Notes under the pieces: generated by a model
The model's database searches: none
What the model saw: only the letters and a program-made list of their open reading frames with translations
Told to the model about the DNA's origin: nothing
Translations under genes and position numbers: made by a program
Part shown: in pieces, positions 1-8,834 of the stretch
Numbering within the stretch: position 1 is the first letter of the stretch
Layout: each line of letters starts with the position of its first letter
Assembly (NCBI RefSeq): GCF_900156155.1
Contig: NZ_FTMD01000004.1
Span: forward strand, 124,001-188,000
Direction of reading: 5' to 3'
Source of the DNA: Aromatoleum tolulyticum
GTDB taxonomy: Bacteria > Pseudomonadota > Gammaproteobacteria > Burkholderiales > Rhodocyclaceae
DNA length: 64,000 nucleotides

Positions 1-1109
1 CGTTGGAGTTCCGCCGGCGGGGTGGCCAGCACCGTCTCGAGCACGGCCGCGAGCGTATCGACCGAGCCGGCGGGAAACAGCCAGCCGTTCTCGTGCGGGC
101 GCACGAGTTCCGGGATGCCGGCGACGTAGGTGGTCGCGACCGGCCGGCGCAAGGCGAGCGCCTCCATGATCACGACCGGCAGGCCTTCGGCGAAACTCGG
201 CAGCACCAGTGCGCGCGCCGCGAGGATCTCGTCGCGTACCCGGCCGCTGTCGATCCAGCCCGTGATGCGTACCTGCCCCTGCAGGCCGCACCGGGCGATG
301 AGGGCCTCGATCTCGCCGCGCAGCTCGCCGTCGCCGGCGAGCACCATCTCGAAGGCGATGCCCTTCGCCGCCAGCTGCGCAAGCGCCTCGACCAGCAGCA
401 GCTGGCCCTTCTGCTCGCACAGGCGCCCGACGCACACCAGCCGCGGCGCGGCCGGCGCGGGGGCCGGCGGCACGTCATGGAATGAAGGCTCGAGCCCGCA
501 ATGCACGACCTTGACGCGATTCCAGTCGCGATGCGCGGCCCAGCGGAACAGCTGGCTGCGACCGAAGGAGCTGATCGCGACGACGAAGGCCGAGCGCCGG
601 ATCTTCTCCCCGGTGCCGAGGAACCCCGGCTTGTCGAACTCTTCCGGACCGTGCACGGTGAAGCTGAACGGCAGGCCCGCGAGCGCCTCGATCAGCATCG
701 CGACCTCGGCCGGATTGGTGCCGAAATGCGCGTGCACGTGGCGCGCGTCGAACTCGCGCAGGGCGGGCAGCGCCCGGCAGGCCTCGGCGAGATAGATCAG
801 GTGATAGGGCCACGCGCGGTCCGCGCGCCGCCCCATGCGCAGCGCGAGGCGCAACGCGGCAAGGAAGCGGCCCGGCGTGCGCGTGGCGACCCGCAGGACG
901 GCCTTCGCCAGCGCGCCCATCCCGTCCTTGAGCAGATAGGTCGTGCGCGCCTGCTCGCTGCGGTCTTCCGCATCCGCGAGCTCGGCATCCCAGCCGCGCA
1001 CCGCGATGCGCAGCACGTCGAAGCCCTGCCGTTCGAGCGCGAGGATCTCGCGCCGGATGAAGCTGTGGCTGACCTTCGGGTACTGGTTGATCAGGTAGGC
1101 GATCCTCAA
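1..1109 (-). CDS. GT4 family glycosyltransferase (3' end outside window)
   Basis: This is a retaining GT-B glycosyltransferase that would add one sugar during assembly of the exopolysaccharide repeat unit on the cytoplasmic membrane face. Visible are the N-terminal MRIAYLINQYPK strand, a HAHFGTNPAE segment typical of the GT4 N-domain, and the C-domain nucleotide-sugar motif E-x7-E (EGLPVVIME) near residue 305, followed by GWLFPAG. The start is a TTG that overlaps the TGA of the upstream acetyltransferase gene (TTGA), so the two are probably translationally coupled. About 369 codons are present and the stop lies beyond base 1. Donor and acceptor sugars cannot be read from the sequence. The family assignment is firm; the role in the eps pathway is inferred from position. 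Confidence 0.85.
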   Translation of the reverse strand, partial: MRIAYLINQYPKVSHSFIRREILALERQGFDVLRIAVRGWDAELADAEDRSEQARTTYLLKDGMGALAKAVLRVATRTPGRFLAALRLALRMGRRADRAWPYHLIYLAEACRALPALREFDARHVHAHFGTNPAEVAMLIEALAGLPFSFTVHGPEEFDKPGFLGTGEKIRRSAFVVAISSFGRSQLFRWAAHRDWNRVKVVHCGLEPSFHDVPPAPAPAAPRLVCVGRLCEQKGQLLLVEALAQLAAKGIAFEMVLAGDGELRGEIEALIARCGLQGQVRITGWIDSGRVRDEILAARALVLPSFAEGLPVVIMEALALRRPVATTYVAGIPELVRPHENGWLFPAGSVDTLAAVLETVLATPPAELQ

Positions 1110-1705
1110 CGTTCGCCCTCCACGACGAGCTCCACGTCTGCCACGTGTTCTGCCTCCTGCTGCGCCTCCTGTTGCGCGACTGGGCACGGCGCCGCGCGTG
1201 TCGCCACGATGCGCGCCGGTGCGCCGACCGCGGTCGCGCCGTCGGGCAGGTCGCACAGCACCACCGCCAGCGCGCCGATGCGGCAGCCCTTGCCGATGCG
1301 CACGCCGCCCAGCACCTGCGCGTACGCACCGAACTCGACGTCGTCGCCGATCACCGGCGCGGGGCCACCCTCGTGGCGATTGCCGATCGTCACGCCCTGG
1401 CGCAGCGTGCAGTTGCGCCCGATGACCGCGCCCGGATGCACGAACACGCCGCCGAAATGCCAGATCCGCAGGCCGCCGCCGATGTGCGCGGCCTTGGGCA
1501 GGCTCACGCCGACCACGGTCTCGACCAGCCGGAACGCCAGCCAGTAGCCGGCCGTCAGCAGCTGCTTGGCGACACCCTCGCGCCGCGCGTCGACGCGCCG
1601 GCCGAAGCGATACACCGCGACCGCCCAGATCGACTGCTCCTTCAGGAAGGGGCGGCGCAGGCCGTAACGGCGCAGGTCCGCGGCCCACTCGGGATCACGC
1701 CGCAT
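1106..1705 (-). CDS. Serine O-acetyltransferase-like hexapeptide acyltransferase
   Basis: A 199-residue left-handed beta-helix acyltransferase of the CysE/WcaB type. The hexapeptide repeats run from about residue 85 to 165 (HPGAVIG, LRQGVTIG, VIGDDVEFG, GGVRIGKG, IGALAVV), ending in the VGAPARIV closure seen in CysE-like proteins. In exopolysaccharide clusters such enzymes acetylate sugars; an independent serine acetyltransferase role is less likely in this setting. The ATG at 1705 is preferred over an in-frame GTG at 1711 because GAGG lies five bases upstream of the ATG. The last 35 residues are a Gln/Glu/Val-rich tail absent from standard CysE. The gene lies 39 bases after the secreted-protein gene and overlaps the next glycosyltransferase by four bases. 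Confidence 0.82.
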   Translation of the reverse strand: MRRDPEWAADLRRYGLRRPFLKEQSIWAVAVYRFGRRVDARREGVAKQLLTAGYWLAFRLVETVVGVSLPKAAHIGGGLRIWHFGGVFVHPGAVIGRNCTLRQGVTIGNRHEGGPAPVIGDDVEFGAYAQVLGGVRIGKGCRIGALAVVLCDLPDGATAVGAPARIVATRAAPCPVAQQEAQQEAEHVADVELVVEGER

Positions 1706-1744
1706 GCGCACCTCGCCCGGCCTGGATGCCCCTCGCCGGCGCGC

Positions 1745-3184
1745 TCATCCGCCGGTCCTCAGCAGCTCGCCGCGCACCGTCGAACCGCCGCCGGCGCCGC
1801 CGATCGCCGTCACCACGGGCGTCACGCTGCCGGCGGGCCAGACGAAGTCGGCCACCTCGTCGTTGTTGAGTTCCTTGCTGTCGAACAGCGTCGCGCCACT
1901 CGCCTTGTCGCGCAGCTGCAGGCGCAGGCGCGCCCCGCCGGTCGCGATCGCGCGCAGGCGATAGGCCTGGCCCGCGACCGGAATCGCCCACGCGACCGGT
2001 TGCAGGCTGCGCCCGCTGCTGTTCACCATCACCGTGGACGCCGCGGCGGGCGGGAACACCACCGCCTGCTCCCAGGTCTCGAAATTGCCCGACACCGTGC
2101 CGCTCTGGCGGTACCAGGGACCGCGCATCGACAGCAGGTTGAGGTTCTGCTCGGGCTCGACCGCGCGATCGCTGCCATCGACCCAGCCATCGACCGCGAC
2201 GACCTGCCGCAGCCCCTGGCGGATGCGCTCGAGGTCGGCCGCGGCCACCGTGTTCCAGCCGCCGCGGTGCAGGTTGAAGCCCGAACCGTTCTCGACGTAG
2301 ATCACGTAGGGCGTGCCGCGATTGCGGTCCACGACGTAGGCGCCATAGGTCTTCAGCGTCTCGGCGACCTTGCGCACCGCCGCCGTCTGGATGCTTTCGA
2401 CCTTGAACTCGGGCGGCAGCATCACCAGCGCGCCTTCGGGGATCTTGCCGGTGTTGGTGGTCGCCGCGTCGCGGTCGGCGGAGGTCGCCGGAAAAACGTA
2501 GGTCGGGTTCGCCGACAGCGCGTTGTAGGTGAGCGACATCGCCAGCGCGTGGCGGTACAGCGGCCGCCCGTCGTCGATCTCGTGCTTGCGCATCAGGCCG
2601 CCGGAGGTCGGCACCGCCGCGGCCCGCGCCCCCTGGAAGTAATGGGCGGGATCGCCCCAACCGCGGCCGTCGAGCCGCGTCCATGCATACTGCGCGGCCA
2701 TCCACTGCCCTTCGGACTGGCGCAGCTTGTAGAAGGAATGGACGATGCCGGCGAGCGGATCGACGATGTCCGCATGGCCGTCCGCGGCGCTCGCCGGGAT
2801 CACGCCGGCAGGCCAGCGCGGGATGTCGACCGTGCGATAGACGCCCGCATCCGGATCCCACACCCCCTTGCTGTTCGGCAGGCCGACCACGGTCACCGGC
2901 GCGTCGCCGCTGCCGGCGAGGAAGACGCCGGTGGACCACGCCCCTTCGGCGATCGACGGGTAGTAGTCGGACTTCGGAATCACGAAATCGCCGAACTTCG
3001 GCCCCACGGGCCGGCTGTTCCACGGCGAGGTCGCCGCGAACGGGGTCTCGTAGCTGCCCCACGCGGAACCGTTGACTTGTGCCGCCGCAGGGCCGCCGGC
3101 GACGGCCAGCGCGGCCCCGCAGGCGATCAGCCACGACGTGCGAAGGCCGCGCGCGGCCGCCGGGTTGCGGATGTTGTCGGTCAT
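1745..3184 (-). CDS. Large secreted protein of the eps locus, function unknown
   Basis: A 479-residue protein with a clear Sec signal peptide: basic n-region to about residue 14, hydrophobic core WLIACGAALAVAGG, and AAAQ cleavage near residue 33. The mature part is rich in aromatic and Gly residues (WNSRPVGPKFGD, SDYYPSIAEG, GGLMRKHEIDDG, NLHRGGWNTV), and the last 110 or so residues look like a separate beta domain. I do not recognise a catalytic motif with certainty. It is coupled to the O-antigen-ligase-like gene by an ATGA overlap and sits inside the biosynthetic operon, so a role outside the cytoplasm in polymer modification, trimming or anchoring is an inference. No transmembrane segment is visible beyond the signal peptide. 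Confidence 0.8.
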   Translation of the reverse strand: MTDNIRNPAAARGLRTSWLIACGAALAVAGGPAAAQVNGSAWGSYETPFAATSPWNSRPVGPKFGDFVIPKSDYYPSIAEGAWSTGVFLAGSGDAPVTVVGLPNSKGVWDPDAGVYRTVDIPRWPAGVIPASAADGHADIVDPLAGIVHSFYKLRQSEGQWMAAQYAWTRLDGRGWGDPAHYFQGARAAAVPTSGGLMRKHEIDDGRPLYRHALAMSLTYNALSANPTYVFPATSADRDAATTNTGKIPEGALVMLPPEFKVESIQTAAVRKVAETLKTYGAYVVDRNRGTPYVIYVENGSGFNLHRGGWNTVAAADLERIRQGLRQVVAVDGWVDGSDRAVEPEQNLNLLSMRGPWYRQSGTVSGNFETWEQAVVFPPAAASTVMVNSSGRSLQPVAWAIPVAGQAYRLRAIATGGARLRLQLRDKASGATLFDSKELNNDEVADFVWPAGSVTPVVTAIGGAGGGSTVRGELLRTGG

Positions 3185-4584
3185 GCTGTGACTCCATTGG
3201 TTCGCATCGCGCCCCCGTCCGGCGCCGTGCGGCGCAGCGCCACCGCGCAGGCGGCCCCGAGCACGAACCACACGTACCAGTTGAAGGCGAGGTAGGCGAG
3301 GACGTTGTCCGACGCGGAGATGATCAGGTACTCGACGACCAGCGCGATCGCGACGAAGGCGCCCAGCCGGTCCGCGGCGACCATGCGCCGCAGCGTCGCG
3401 AACAGGCGCACGAACAGCCACGCGAAAGCCGCGAGGCCGAGCGCGCCCAGTTCGAACAGGATCTGCACGTAGATGTTGTGCGCGCCGAAGTTCACGCCGC
3501 CCGAATAGGGGAAGAAGGTCGGGGCGAAGTACTTGAAGGCGCCCAGACCGTAGCCCAGCGGCAGGTTCTCCGCGCGGATCCAGCGCAGGCCGTATTCCCA
3601 GATCTGCAGTCGCCACGCGAAGGAATTGAGCTTCGCGTACTGCACCATCTCGTTGCCGCTGCCCAGCTCGAGCACGCGCTCGCGCACGCCCGGCACCAGC
3701 AGCGCGAGCGCCGGCGCGAGCAGCAGGTAGACCAGATAGCGGCGCTCGAACATCAGCGCGTACAGCGCGAAGATCGCGAAGCAGGCCACCCAGGCGCTGC
3801 GCGTCTGCGTCAGCAGCAGCAGCCCCAGCAGAAGCGGCACGTAGGCCGTCAGCAGCGCCCGGCGCAGCGGCGACAGCGCCACCATCGGGCTCTTCAGCGC
3901 GTACAGCGACAGCGACAGCACCAGCGTCAGGTAGAACGCGAAGATGTTCGGATGGCTGAAGGTGCTCTTCAGGCGGAACGCCTGCAGCCCGCCGCCGAGC
4001 CCGTGCGCGGCGAGTTCCGTCAGCCCGTAGGCGGCCGGCAGCAGCGACGAGAGCAGCACCAGCTTCACGCACACCTTGAAGTCGCCCTCGTCCTTCACGA
4101 AATGGAAGGCACTGACGAACACCGCGAAGTAGGACAGCAGCCCGAGGTAGCCGCGCGCCGCGTCGCCGACGTCCGGCGCCATGCCCACGCCGATCGCCGC
4201 CACGACCAGGAATGCCGCCCAGGCCGAGGCGATGCCGCGGGGAAACCGCGCCGGCCGCGCCGCCACCAGCAACACCGCGATCAGGATCACGAAGGCGTTC
4301 ACCAGTCCGCCGAAGCCGATCGCAAGGCTCCCCAGGGACACGCGCGTGCTCTCGAACACCAGGTCGCCCGCGGCGCGGAACAGCAGCACCAGCGCGAGCA
4401 GCATGAGCCGGTCGTACAGGAACAGGATCGCGAGCACCAGCAGCGCCGGCAAGGCCAGCAGCCGCACATAGCTCTCCGCCATCGCATCCGCATAGAGCGG
4501 CAGCGCGAGCCCGACCGCCAGCGCCAGGATCAGCGCGGCGCCGGTCAGCGCGGCAGGATGGGGCGATTGCAGCGCGTCGCCCAC
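3181..4584 (-). CDS. O-antigen ligase / Wzy-type polymerase family membrane protein
   Basis: A 467-residue polytopic inner-membrane protein with about ten or more hydrophobic helices, for example GAALILALAVGLALPL at the N-terminus and YLIISASDNVLAYLAFNW near the C-terminus. A large periplasmic loop lies around residues 295-350, and the family motif region (TQTRSAWVACFAIFAL) sits near residue 265. Wzy_C/WaaL-family proteins polymerise or ligate undecaprenol-linked repeat units at the periplasmic face. Here, beside EpsE/EpsF/EpsG, it is most likely the repeat-unit polymerase, although sequence alone does not separate polymerase from ligase. Translation starts at a GTG one base after the GT2 stop codon, and the gene ends in an ATGA overlap with the secreted-protein gene. 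Confidence 0.85.
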   Translation of the reverse strand: MGDALQSPHPAALTGAALILALAVGLALPLYADAMAESYVRLLALPALLVLAILFLYDRLMLLALVLLFRAAGDLVFESTRVSLGSLAIGFGGLVNAFVILIAVLLVAARPARFPRGIASAWAAFLVVAAIGVGMAPDVGDAARGYLGLLSYFAVFVSAFHFVKDEGDFKVCVKLVLLSSLLPAAYGLTELAAHGLGGGLQAFRLKSTFSHPNIFAFYLTLVLSLSLYALKSPMVALSPLRRALLTAYVPLLLGLLLLTQTRSAWVACFAIFALYALMFERRYLVYLLLAPALALLVPGVRERVLELGSGNEMVQYAKLNSFAWRLQIWEYGLRWIRAENLPLGYGLGAFKYFAPTFFPYSGGVNFGAHNIYVQILFELGALGLAAFAWLFVRLFATLRRMVAADRLGAFVAIALVVEYLIISASDNVLAYLAFNWYVWFVLGAACAVALRRTAPDGGAMRTNGVTA

Positions 4585-4585
4585 G

Positions 4586-5548
4586 TCAGTACCCGAACTG
4601 CCCCGTCATGCGGCGCTTGGCCGCACGCGCCATGGCGATGGCGCACAGGACGACCCCGCCCGGACGGCGCGTCGTCGCGACGATGCGCCGTCCGAGCCGC
4701 AATACGTCGGCGAACGACCCGGCCCCGGCGAACACGTCGAGGAAGCCCTTCAGCGCCTGCGCCGCCTTGTCGCGCGGCAGCCGCGCGTACTCGTCGGCGA
4801 ACTTCTCGAGCATGCGCCGGTGCCCCTGGATCAGCGACGCCGGGTTCGACGAGATGCGATGCCGGTCGGCACCGTTGTGGAAATACGAGACGAGGTAGTC
4901 CTCGACGCAGCAGATCTTGGTCACGCGGCTCAGGCGGATCGACAGGTCCCAGTCCTGGCAGCTCCTGAGGCTCTCGTCGAGGCCGCCGACGTGCTCGAAC
5001 ACGTCGCGCCGCACGACGATGCTGGAGAAGGTGCCGACGTAGTTCGCCACCAGCAGCGCATCCGCGACGCTGCCGTCGAGGCTGTGGTCCGAGCGCGACA
5101 CCTCGCGTCCGTCCTTGTCGCGGCCGATGAACCAGGTGTAGGCGACGCCATACTCCGGCCCGCGCTCGCCGAGCAGGGCGATCTGCCGCTCGAGCTTGCG
5201 CGGCGACCAGCTGTCGTCGCTGTCGAGGAAGGCGATGAAGTCCCCGCGTGCCGCCCGCACGCCGGTGTTGCGCGCCGCGGCGCCGCCGCGGTTCGTCGCA
5301 TGCGCGACATAACGTACGCGCGGATCGGCGATCGCCGCGACGCGCGCACGCGTGTCGTCGGTCGACGCATCGTCCACGACCACAAGCTCGAAATCCTCCA
5401 GCGTCTGCGCGAGCACGCTGGCGATGCACGCCCCGATCGCATGCCCGCGGTTGTAGGACGGAATCACCACGCTCACCAGCGGCGCGGGCGGCCGGCGCAA
5501 CACCTCCCGGGCCGCGGCGATTTCAGGGTCGTCGATCAGTCTGCTCAT
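4586..5548 (-). CDS. GT2 family glycosyltransferase
   Basis: A 320-residue inverting GT-A glycosyltransferase. It shows the N-terminal nucleotide-binding strand VSVVIPSYNRG (residue 25 onward), VVVDDASTDDT, NRGGAAARNTG and the metal-binding DxD-type motif in AFLDSDDSW near residue 110. The acceptor-side SCQDWDLSIRL motif lies near residue 192, matching the ED-type catalytic base region of the family. No membrane helix is evident, so it is a peripheral cytoplasmic enzyme extending the lipid-linked exopolysaccharide unit. It begins three bases after epsG and ends one base before the ligase-like gene, so it belongs to the same transcript. Sugar specificity is unknown. Confidence 0.88.
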   Translation of the reverse strand: MSRLIDDPEIAAAREVLRRPPAPLVSVVIPSYNRGHAIGACIASVLAQTLEDFELVVVDDASTDDTRARVAAIADPRVRYVAHATNRGGAAARNTGVRAARGDFIAFLDSDDSWSPRKLERQIALLGERGPEYGVAYTWFIGRDKDGREVSRSDHSLDGSVADALLVANYVGTFSSIVVRRDVFEHVGGLDESLRSCQDWDLSIRLSRVTKICCVEDYLVSYFHNGADRHRISSNPASLIQGHRRMLEKFADEYARLPRDKAAQALKGFLDVFAGAGSFADVLRLGRRIVATTRRPGGVVLCAIAMARAAKRRMTGQFGY

Positions 5549-5551
5549 GCT

Positions 5552-6421
5552 TCAACCCCCGTTCATCACGGAACCGGCCAGGCCCACACCCGATTCGCCC
5601 AGGCGCTGCGCGTAACGGCGCACCGCCGTCATGCGGCTCGCGTTGCGCCGGGCCACCATCAACGCGGCGCGCGCGCGGGCCGCGACCATCACGCCATCGG
5701 CGCAGCGGTCTCCCGCCGCGGTGTCGATGATCACGATGTCGAAGGCCGCCGAGTACTGCTGCAGCAATCGGCTCAGGGTCGGGCGCGACAGCAGCTCCTG
5801 CGGGTTCGGCGGGATCACCCCGGCGGGCAGGATCGCGAGCGAGCGCAGCTCCGGCACCCGCCGGATCGCGTCCGGCTCGGCGCGACCGAGCAGCAAGGCG
5901 GACAGGCCGCTGCCGTTCTCCAACCCGAACAAGGTGTGCAGCGAAGGCCGGCGCAGGTCGGCGTCGATCACCAGCGTGCGCAGGGCCAGCTGCGAGAACG
6001 CGACCGCGAGGTTCGCCGCCATCCACGAGCGCCCCTCGCCGCGTGCGGCGCTGACGATCGCCAGCGTCTTGCGGCCGGCCGCCGGGTCGAACCAGCGCAG
6101 CATCAGCTGGCTGCGCAGCGCCCGCAGCGCCTCGGTCTGGGCCGAGAACGGATCGAAGGCCGCGACGACGCTGGCCGACACCGCGCTCTCGCCCGGCTGC
6201 AGGCAGGAATACTCGAACTGCCGCGCCATCGCGTAGCGGATGTCGCGCTCGCTCGCGAGGCCCAGCTCGACGGCCGCATCGCCGAAGCGCAGCCCCCTGT
6301 CGCGCTGCAGGCGCAGGATGCGTTCGTTCTCGTCGGCGCGCAGGCGTCCGGCCGCCATCAGGATCGCGCCGAGCGGCTGCTCGCCCGCGGGGTCGAGGGC
6401 AGAGGTCATGGGTGCATTCAT
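5552..6421 (-). CDS. epsG: EpsG-type chain-length tyrosine kinase/autokinase
   Basis: A cytoplasmic BY-kinase-like partner of the chain-length regulator EpsF, 289 residues long. Residues 15-75 form a small MshEN-like N-domain (GAILMAAGRL through YAMARQF). The ParA/MinD-like domain follows, with a deviant Walker A near residue 130 (ARGEGRSWM, Arg where canonical P-loops have Lys), Walker A' (LVIDADLRRP) and Walker B (FDIVIIDTAAG). The Arg at the P-loop Lys position fits my recollection of the EpsG family. No C-terminal Tyr-rich cluster is present; the protein ends in SVMNGG. It lies between epsF and the GT2 gene with gaps of 3-4 bases. It should modulate polymer length by ATP-dependent cycling, but whether it phosphorylates itself cannot be judged here. 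Confidence 0.85.
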   Translation of the reverse strand: MNAPMTSALDPAGEQPLGAILMAAGRLRADENERILRLQRDRGLRFGDAAVELGLASERDIRYAMARQFEYSCLQPGESAVSASVVAAFDPFSAQTEALRALRSQLMLRWFDPAAGRKTLAIVSAARGEGRSWMAANLAVAFSQLALRTLVIDADLRRPSLHTLFGLENGSGLSALLLGRAEPDAIRRVPELRSLAILPAGVIPPNPQELLSRPTLSRLLQQYSAAFDIVIIDTAAGDRCADGVMVAARARAALMVARRNASRMTAVRRYAQRLGESGVGLAGSVMNGG

Positions 6422-6425
6422 GGGA

Positions 6426-7934
6426 TCAGTAAGCTCCAGCGGTTCGGCTCGTCACACGCGCCCGGGAGGTCAGTCCACCCCGCCGGCCGCCGCGGTCGCT
6501 GCCCGGCACGCTGCCGAGCACCGGCATGCCCGGCAGCCCCGCGAGGTCATCCTCGCCACGGACGCGCCGGTCGATCAGTTCGATCAGCAGTGCGCTGCCC
6601 GCCCCCAGCACGACGCCGACCACCAGCGCCAGCGCCAGCTTGATCAGCAGGCGCGGGCCCGCCGGCCACATCGGCGCCGCGGCCGGCGTCAGCACCGCCA
6701 CGTTGGTCTGTTGGCTCTGGCTCTCCAGGCTCGTCGCCGTCAGGCGCGCCGCCACCTGCTCGTAGGCCTTCTGCGCGCTCTCGACGTCACGCTGCAACAC
6801 CGCGATCTGGTCGCGATGCGCCTTGAGCTGCAGCACGCGCGCCTTCTGCGCCGCGACCGCCGAAGCGACCTCCGCCTCGCGCGCCGCGCTGATGCGGCTC
6901 GAAGTGCCCAGCGAGGCCGCAATGCGCTGCGTCTCGGCGCCCACGCGCTGGCGCAGCGAATCGATCACCGCCGCGAGCTTGCCCACCTCCGGGTGGTTCG
7001 GCCCCAGCCGGCCGAGGATCTGCTCGCGCTCGCCCTCGCGGCGTGCCAGCTCGGCCTTCAGGCTCGCGATCAGCGGGTTCTGCGTCACCTCGGGCAGGGA
7101 GTCGGCCGAGCCGGCCTGGCTGTAGCGCGAGCGGCTGTCGGCGCGCTGCCCCTGCACCTGCACGAGCTGCGTCGACAGCTCGGCCAGCCGGGCCGTCTCG
7201 ACGTCCAGGCGCCCGTCGGCCGAGACCACGCCGTGCTTCTGCTGGTAATCCGACAGCCGCTTCTGCGCCGCCTCCAGTTCGTCGCGCAGGCCCTGCGTGC
7301 GCTCGTTGAACCACTGCGCGTACTGACGCGCGGGCTCGACCTTCAGCTCGAGCGCCGTTTCCATGTAGGCCTTGGCGAAGGTATTGGCCACCATCGCTGC
7401 GAACTCGGGCTGCGACGCCGTATAGCGGATGCGGATCACGTTGCTCTCGCGCGCCGGCTTCACCTCCAGGCCCGAACGCAGCACGGAAGCGATCCACCCC
7501 CGGATGTCGCCCGCCTCCTCGGGCGCCGCCGCCCGCGGCTCCTCGAGTTGCAGCACGCCGTCGAGTCCGGCAGCGCGCAGCGCGGATGCGATCCAGGCGC
7601 CGATGCCGCCCCCCTCCCCGGTCGCCGCCAGCCACTGCGCCTGGAACTGCGGCATGCGGTCGAGCCCGGCGAGTTCAACGACACGCAGCGCGACGCGCTC
7701 CGAGCCGATGATGTCGACCTGCGTCGCGATATGGCTTGCCATCAATTGCGACGGCATCGTGCCGCCCGCGATCGGATCCGAAGATTTCGCATCGACGACC
7801 AGCGCCGTCTCGGCCGAATACTTCTGCGGCAGCATGAGGCTCGCCGCGAACGCCGCCGCGACGACGACGAACACGACCGCCCCCGCCAGCCGCGAGCGGG
7901 CGCGCAGGACGCGCAGGAATTGTCCGGGATTCAT
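6426..7934 (-). CDS. epsF: EpsF chain-length determinant (Wzz/GumC-type)
   Basis: A 502-residue inner-membrane polysaccharide co-polymerase. A first transmembrane helix at about 16-36 (RLAGAVVFVVVAAAFAASL) is followed by a Wzz domain (PQKYSAETALVVDAKSSDP). A long periplasmic coiled coil spans residues 190-410 (QYAQWFNERTQGLRDELEAA and LKAHRDQIAVLQRDVE), and a second helix near 440-465 (LLIKLALALVVGVVLGAGSA) is followed by a short cytoplasmic tail. The family controls polymer length and links the polymerase to the outer-membrane exporter EpsE. The start at 7934 is the first ATG 14 bases after the epsE stop. EpsG, four bases downstream, supplies the separate kinase module. Confidence 0.9.
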   Translation of the reverse strand: MNPGQFLRVLRARSRLAGAVVFVVVAAAFAASLMLPQKYSAETALVVDAKSSDPIAGGTMPSQLMASHIATQVDIIGSERVALRVVELAGLDRMPQFQAQWLAATGEGGGIGAWIASALRAAGLDGVLQLEEPRAAAPEEAGDIRGWIASVLRSGLEVKPARESNVIRIRYTASQPEFAAMVANTFAKAYMETALELKVEPARQYAQWFNERTQGLRDELEAAQKRLSDYQQKHGVVSADGRLDVETARLAELSTQLVQVQGQRADSRSRYSQAGSADSLPEVTQNPLIASLKAELARREGEREQILGRLGPNHPEVGKLAAVIDSLRQRVGAETQRIAASLGTSSRISAAREAEVASAVAAQKARVLQLKAHRDQIAVLQRDVESAQKAYEQVAARLTATSLESQSQQTNVAVLTPAAAPMWPAGPRLLIKLALALVVGVVLGAGSALLIELIDRRVRGEDDLAGLPGMPVLGSVPGSDRGGRRGGLTSRARVTSRTAGAY

Positions 7935-7948
7935 GGTTGCCCCCCGCC

Positions 7949-8818
7949 TCAGAAGAGGCTTTCCTTCACGTAGATGATGTCGTCGGGCCGCAGCCGGTCC
8001 TCCAGCGAAGGCTCGATCACCGCGAGGCTGCCCTTCTGGTCGCGACGATGGATGCGCAGGCCGCGCACCGTACCGCGCAGCGTCGGTCCGCCGCCGGTCG
8101 CGAGCGCCTGCATCACCGTCATGTTGCGTTCGAGACGGAAGGCGCCGGGTTTCTGCACCTCGCCGTAGATGTAGAACACATCCGCCCGCCGCGCATAGAT
8201 CACGTCGCCGGGCGACAGCAGCACGTCCGCATCCGCATCGCCGCGCTGGAACAGCGCCGGCAGGTCCAGCTCGCGCCGGATGCGCTGGCCGTCGCGCGTG
8301 CCGACCAGCACGATCACGTCGTCGCCGCCCGTGGCGATCCCGCCCGCGTTCGCGAGCATGTCGGTCACGCGCACGTTGAAGGTATCGAGCGGATAGCGCC
8401 CCGGCTTGTTCACGTGCCCCAGCACCGCGACCTGGTTGCCGCGGATCTGCACCGGCAGCACCGTCACCTGCGGCTGCAGCACGAAGCCCCCCTCGCGCAG
8501 GCGTTCGGCGATCAGGGCCTCGGCGGCCGACACCGTGCGCCCGCCCAAGGGCACGCTGCCGATCAGCGGAAAGGTCAGCGCGCCGGTCTCCGACACCCGC
8601 CCCTCGGTCGTCAGGTCGGGGTTCTGGAACACGCTGATGCGCACGATATCCCCCGACCCCAGCACGTACTCGCGCGAGCTCTCGGCCACCGGCGCGGGTA
8701 CCGCGGCCGGCACGGGCGCCGTTGCCGGCATGGCCGCGGGCACCTGGGCCGCGGCCCACGCATGCACGCACAACAGGCACATCAGGAAGGGAATTCGGAA
8801 CAATCTCAACGGCAACAT
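7949..8818 (-). CDS. epsE: Polysaccharide export outer-membrane protein (EpsE, Wza family)
   Basis: A 289-residue Wza-like exporter. The signal peptide FRIPFLMCLLCVHAWAAAQ is followed by an Ala/Pro linker, the Poly_export domain beginning YVLGSGDIVRISVFQNPDL, and two SLBB domains (VAVLGHVNKPGRYPL; VFYIYGEVQKPGAFRLERNM). Such proteins form the outer-membrane and periplasmic channel for capsular or exopolysaccharide. The start chosen is the ATG at 8818 with GGAAGT upstream; the frame stays open for 28 more Arg-rich codons that would spoil the signal peptide. The cysteines in the signal region leave it unclear whether the protein is lipidated. It sits between epsD and epsF with gaps of 16 and 14 bases. 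Confidence 0.9.
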   Translation of the reverse strand: MLPLRLFRIPFLMCLLCVHAWAAAQVPAAMPATAPVPAAVPAPVAESSREYVLGSGDIVRISVFQNPDLTTEGRVSETGALTFPLIGSVPLGGRTVSAAEALIAERLREGGFVLQPQVTVLPVQIRGNQVAVLGHVNKPGRYPLDTFNVRVTDMLANAGGIATGGDDVIVLVGTRDGQRIRRELDLPALFQRGDADADVLLSPGDVIYARRADVFYIYGEVQKPGAFRLERNMTVMQALATGGGPTLRGTVRGLRIHRRDQKGSLAVIEPSLEDRLRPDDIIYVKESLF

Positions 8819-8834
8819 GGGCGGACTTCCTCGA

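Noticed and set aside
1145..3295. Long plus-strand open frame (716 codons) opposite the acetyltransferase and secreted-protein genes
   Set aside because: Composition is Arg/Ala/His-rich and repetitive, as expected for the antisense of GC-rich codons; the minus strand carries coherent protein families with signal peptide and motifs.
3079..4968. Long plus-strand open frame opposite the ligase-like and GT2 genes
   Set aside because: Gln/Arg/His-rich shadow without family features; the opposite strand has recognisable membrane helices and glycosyltransferase motifs.
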